Shown here in pieces: positions 12,961 to 14,030 of a stretch of DNA of 14,030 nucleotides (its first letter is position 1; each line of letters starts with the position of its first letter). Made by a program: the position numbers and the translations under genes. Under the pieces are notes generated by a model. The model had not been told where the DNA came from. It did not search any database and saw nothing but the letters and a program-made list of their open reading frames with translations. Origin of the DNA: JBOGZD01 sp050697155 (GTDB lineage Bacteria > Actinomycetota > Thermoleophilia > Solirubrobacterales > 70-9); the NCBI GenBank assembly GCA_050697155.1, contig JBOGZD010000078.1, forward strand, positions 1-14,030. Reading direction: 5' to 3'.

Positions 12961-13895
12961 GCGCGCGTCCTCAGCAGCCGCAGCTCGGGGGCGAGGAGCG
13001 CACGCCGATGACCCTGCCGAGGCTGGCCGAGATGAAGCTGGCGGCCGAGCCGATCGTGATGGTCACCGCCTACGACCACCCCTCGGCCCAGGTCGCCGAG
13101 GCTGCCGGGGTGGACATCGTCCTCGTCGGCGACTCGGCGGCGATGACCGTGCTCGGCTACGACTCGACGGTCCCGGTTGGGCTCGACGAGATGATCATGC
13201 TCTCCGCCGCCGTGCGGCGCGGCCTCCGCACCCCGCTGCTGGTCGGCGACATGCCGTTCGGCTCCTACGAGCGCTCGAACGAGCAGGCGATCGAGAGCGC
13301 GCAGCGGTTCGTCAAGGAGGCGGGCTGTGACGCGGTCAAGCTCGAGCGCGGCGGCGCCTCGGTCGACCGCGCCCGGGCGATCATCCGCGCCGGGATCCCG
13401 GTGATGGGCCACGTCGGGCTCACCCCGCAGACCGCGACCGCGCTCGGAGGCTTCAAGGCCCAGGGTAAGACCGCGGGCCGGGCGGCGCAGATCGCCGAGG
13501 AGGCGCTCGCGCTGCAGGCGGCGGGCTGCTTCGCGGTCGTCTTCGAGGCGATCCCGGCCGAGGTCACCGCCGCGCTGATGCCGAAGCTCACCGCGGCGGC
13601 CGTGATCGGGATCGGGGCGGGGCCGGCGACCGACGGGCAGGTGTTGGTCTTCCACGACCTGCTCGGGATCTTCGGCGGCCACGCTCCGAAGTTCGTCAAG
13701 CGCTATTCCGACGTGCGCGAGCAGATGATCGCCGGGGTTCGCGACTACGCGACCGAGGTGCGCGAGCGCGCCTTCCCCGGCCCCGAGCACGGCTACGCCG
13801 TCGACCCCGACGAGCTCGAGGCATTCCGGCGCTATCTCGACCAGGAGAGCCTCGCCGGGACCTTCGGCGGCGACTGGACCGCGACCGAGATCTAG
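12957..13895 (+). CDS. panB: 3-methyl-2-oxobutanoate hydroxymethyltransferase (ketopantoate hydroxymethyltransferase)
   Basis: 312 residues; transfers a hydroxymethyl group from methylene-tetrahydrofolate to 2-oxoisovalerate to make ketopantoate, the first committed step of pantothenate synthesis. Metal ligands and catalytic residues are visible: VGDS (D59), VGDMPFGSY (D98), KLERG (E130) and FEAIP (E197). MVTAYDHPSA (35-44), MGHVGLTPQ (150-158) and GIGAGPATDGQVLVFHDLLG (218-237) are also present. The ATG at 12957 overlaps the panD stop as ATGA, with GGAGG six bases upstream. It is the last gene of the operon; an IS66-like end begins 11 bp beyond its stop, and no terminator is seen between. 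Confidence 0.98.
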   Translation: MSARPQQPQLGGEERTPMTLPRLAEMKLAAEPIVMVTAYDHPSAQVAEAAGVDIVLVGDSAAMTVLGYDSTVPVGLDEMIMLSAAVRRGLRTPLLVGDMPFGSYERSNEQAIESAQRFVKEAGCDAVKLERGGASVDRARAIIRAGIPVMGHVGLTPQTATALGGFKAQGKTAGRAAQIAEEALALQAAGCFAVVFEAIPAEVTAALMPKLTAAAVIGIGAGPATDGQVLVFHDLLGIFGGHAPKFVKRYSDVREQMIAGVRDYATEVRERAFPGPEHGYAVDPDELEAFRRYLDQESLAGTFGGDWTATEI

Positions 13896-13906
13896 TGTTC
13901 GAATCC

Positions 13907-14030
13907 GTAAGCGTTCAGTCGGTCCGCCGGGCGCTGGCCCGGGGGAAGGCCGGTTGACATAAGCAGGCTCCGCGCCGGGCACGGCGAACCTTGCCGACAT
14001 GGATCGCGCCGAGGCCGAGGCGATCTACGA
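13907..14030 (+). mobile_element. Left end of an IS66-family-like insertion sequence (partial)
   Basis: GTAAGCGTTCAGTCGG starts at 13907. IS66-family terminal repeats are known to begin GTAA and to create 8-bp target duplications. The following noncoding stretch is about 92 bp, then an ATG at 13999 opens MDRAEAEAIYD, which resembles the N-terminus of IS66 transposases. If right, the left target copy would be TCGAATCC (13899-13906), and the element would be of the type with only the large transposase gene. The right end lies outside the window, so this is pattern recognition, not proof. Confidence 0.6.
13999..14030 (+). CDS. Probable IS66 transposase, N-terminal fragment
   Basis: Only about ten codons are in the window (MDRAEAEAIY...). 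The acidic-Ala start with EAEAIYD is what I associate with the coiled N-terminus of actinobacterial IS66 transposases. No clear ribosome site precedes the ATG; an upstream alternative cannot be excluded. The terminal-repeat-like sequence at 13907 supports the call. Confidence 0.5.
   Translation, partial: MDRAEAEAIY

Noticed and set aside
13954..13959. Perfect TTGACA as a -35 element before the last partial gene
   Set aside because: No TAnnnT lies 16-19 bp downstream (the sequence there is GC-rich, GGGCAC). It is inside the IS end and may be chance or part of the element's terminus.
12816..14000. 394-codon open frame on the minus strand opposite panD and panB
   Set aside because: Low-complexity Arg/Asp/Gly/His protein with no family resemblance, and it runs across the end of panB into the IS end. 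A GC shadow.

Overview
The window comes from a very GC-rich bacterium. GTG and TTG starts are frequent and third codon positions are almost all G or C. Several genes carry a TAnnnT hexamer 7-8 nt before the start codon, the pattern of leaderless actinobacterial promoters. Gene content and order (type 4 uracil-DNA glycosylase with tsaE, a tsaB-rimI-tsaD run, glutaredoxin-rex, a pan operon with a fused panC) suggest an actinomycete-related lineage, most likely Thermoleophilia (Solirubrobacterales or Gaiellales). The lineage is an inference from style and context, not from a search.

Layout from left to right. (1) 1-1040, minus strand: a SAM-dependent methyltransferase running off the left edge, preceded by a 45-residue zinc-ribbon mini-protein. 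(2) 1041-1708: a 670-bp stretch without a credible gene. It holds a cluster of inverted and direct copies of a CGGTTGGGGGAT-type repeat, a 19-bp imperfect hairpin and a 16-bp perfect palindrome. It looks like a BIME- or MITE-like repeat island. (3) 1709-3787, minus: a K+-independent membrane pyrophosphatase (hppA) with a structured 5' leader. (4) 3929-8753, minus: a DUF1844-like gene with its own start signal, then (reading in transcription order from the right) tsaB, rimI, tsaD, a glutaredoxin-like gene, rex and a GCS2/YbdK-type carboxylate-amine ligase. From tsaB to rex these genes overlap or almost touch. (5) 8849-9238, plus: an acidic hendecad-repeat lipoprotein lying between tsaB and tsaE and convergent with tsaE. 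(6) 9235-10627, minus: fmdB-like zinc ribbon, type 4 uracil-DNA glycosylase and tsaE, chained by 4-nt overlaps. (7) 10856-13895, plus: the pantothenate operon, made of a DUF2520-PanC fusion, panD and panB. (8) 13907-14030: the left end of an IS66-like insertion sequence with the first codons of its transposase, 11 bp after the panB stop.

How the genes work together. TsaB, TsaD and TsaE are three parts of the tRNA t6A37 machinery, and RimI sits among them as is usual. The glutaredoxin, the NADH/NAD+ sensor Rex and the GCS2 ligase form a redox/thiol module transcribed from the tsa side. The pan operon covers ketopantoate formation (PanB), beta-alanine formation (PanD) and pantoate-beta-alanine condensation (PanC). 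The only missing step, ketopantoate reduction, could be carried out by the Rossmann/DUF2520 domain fused to PanC. That is the most testable functional hypothesis in the window. No CRISPR array, rRNA or tRNA gene, or defence island was recognised.
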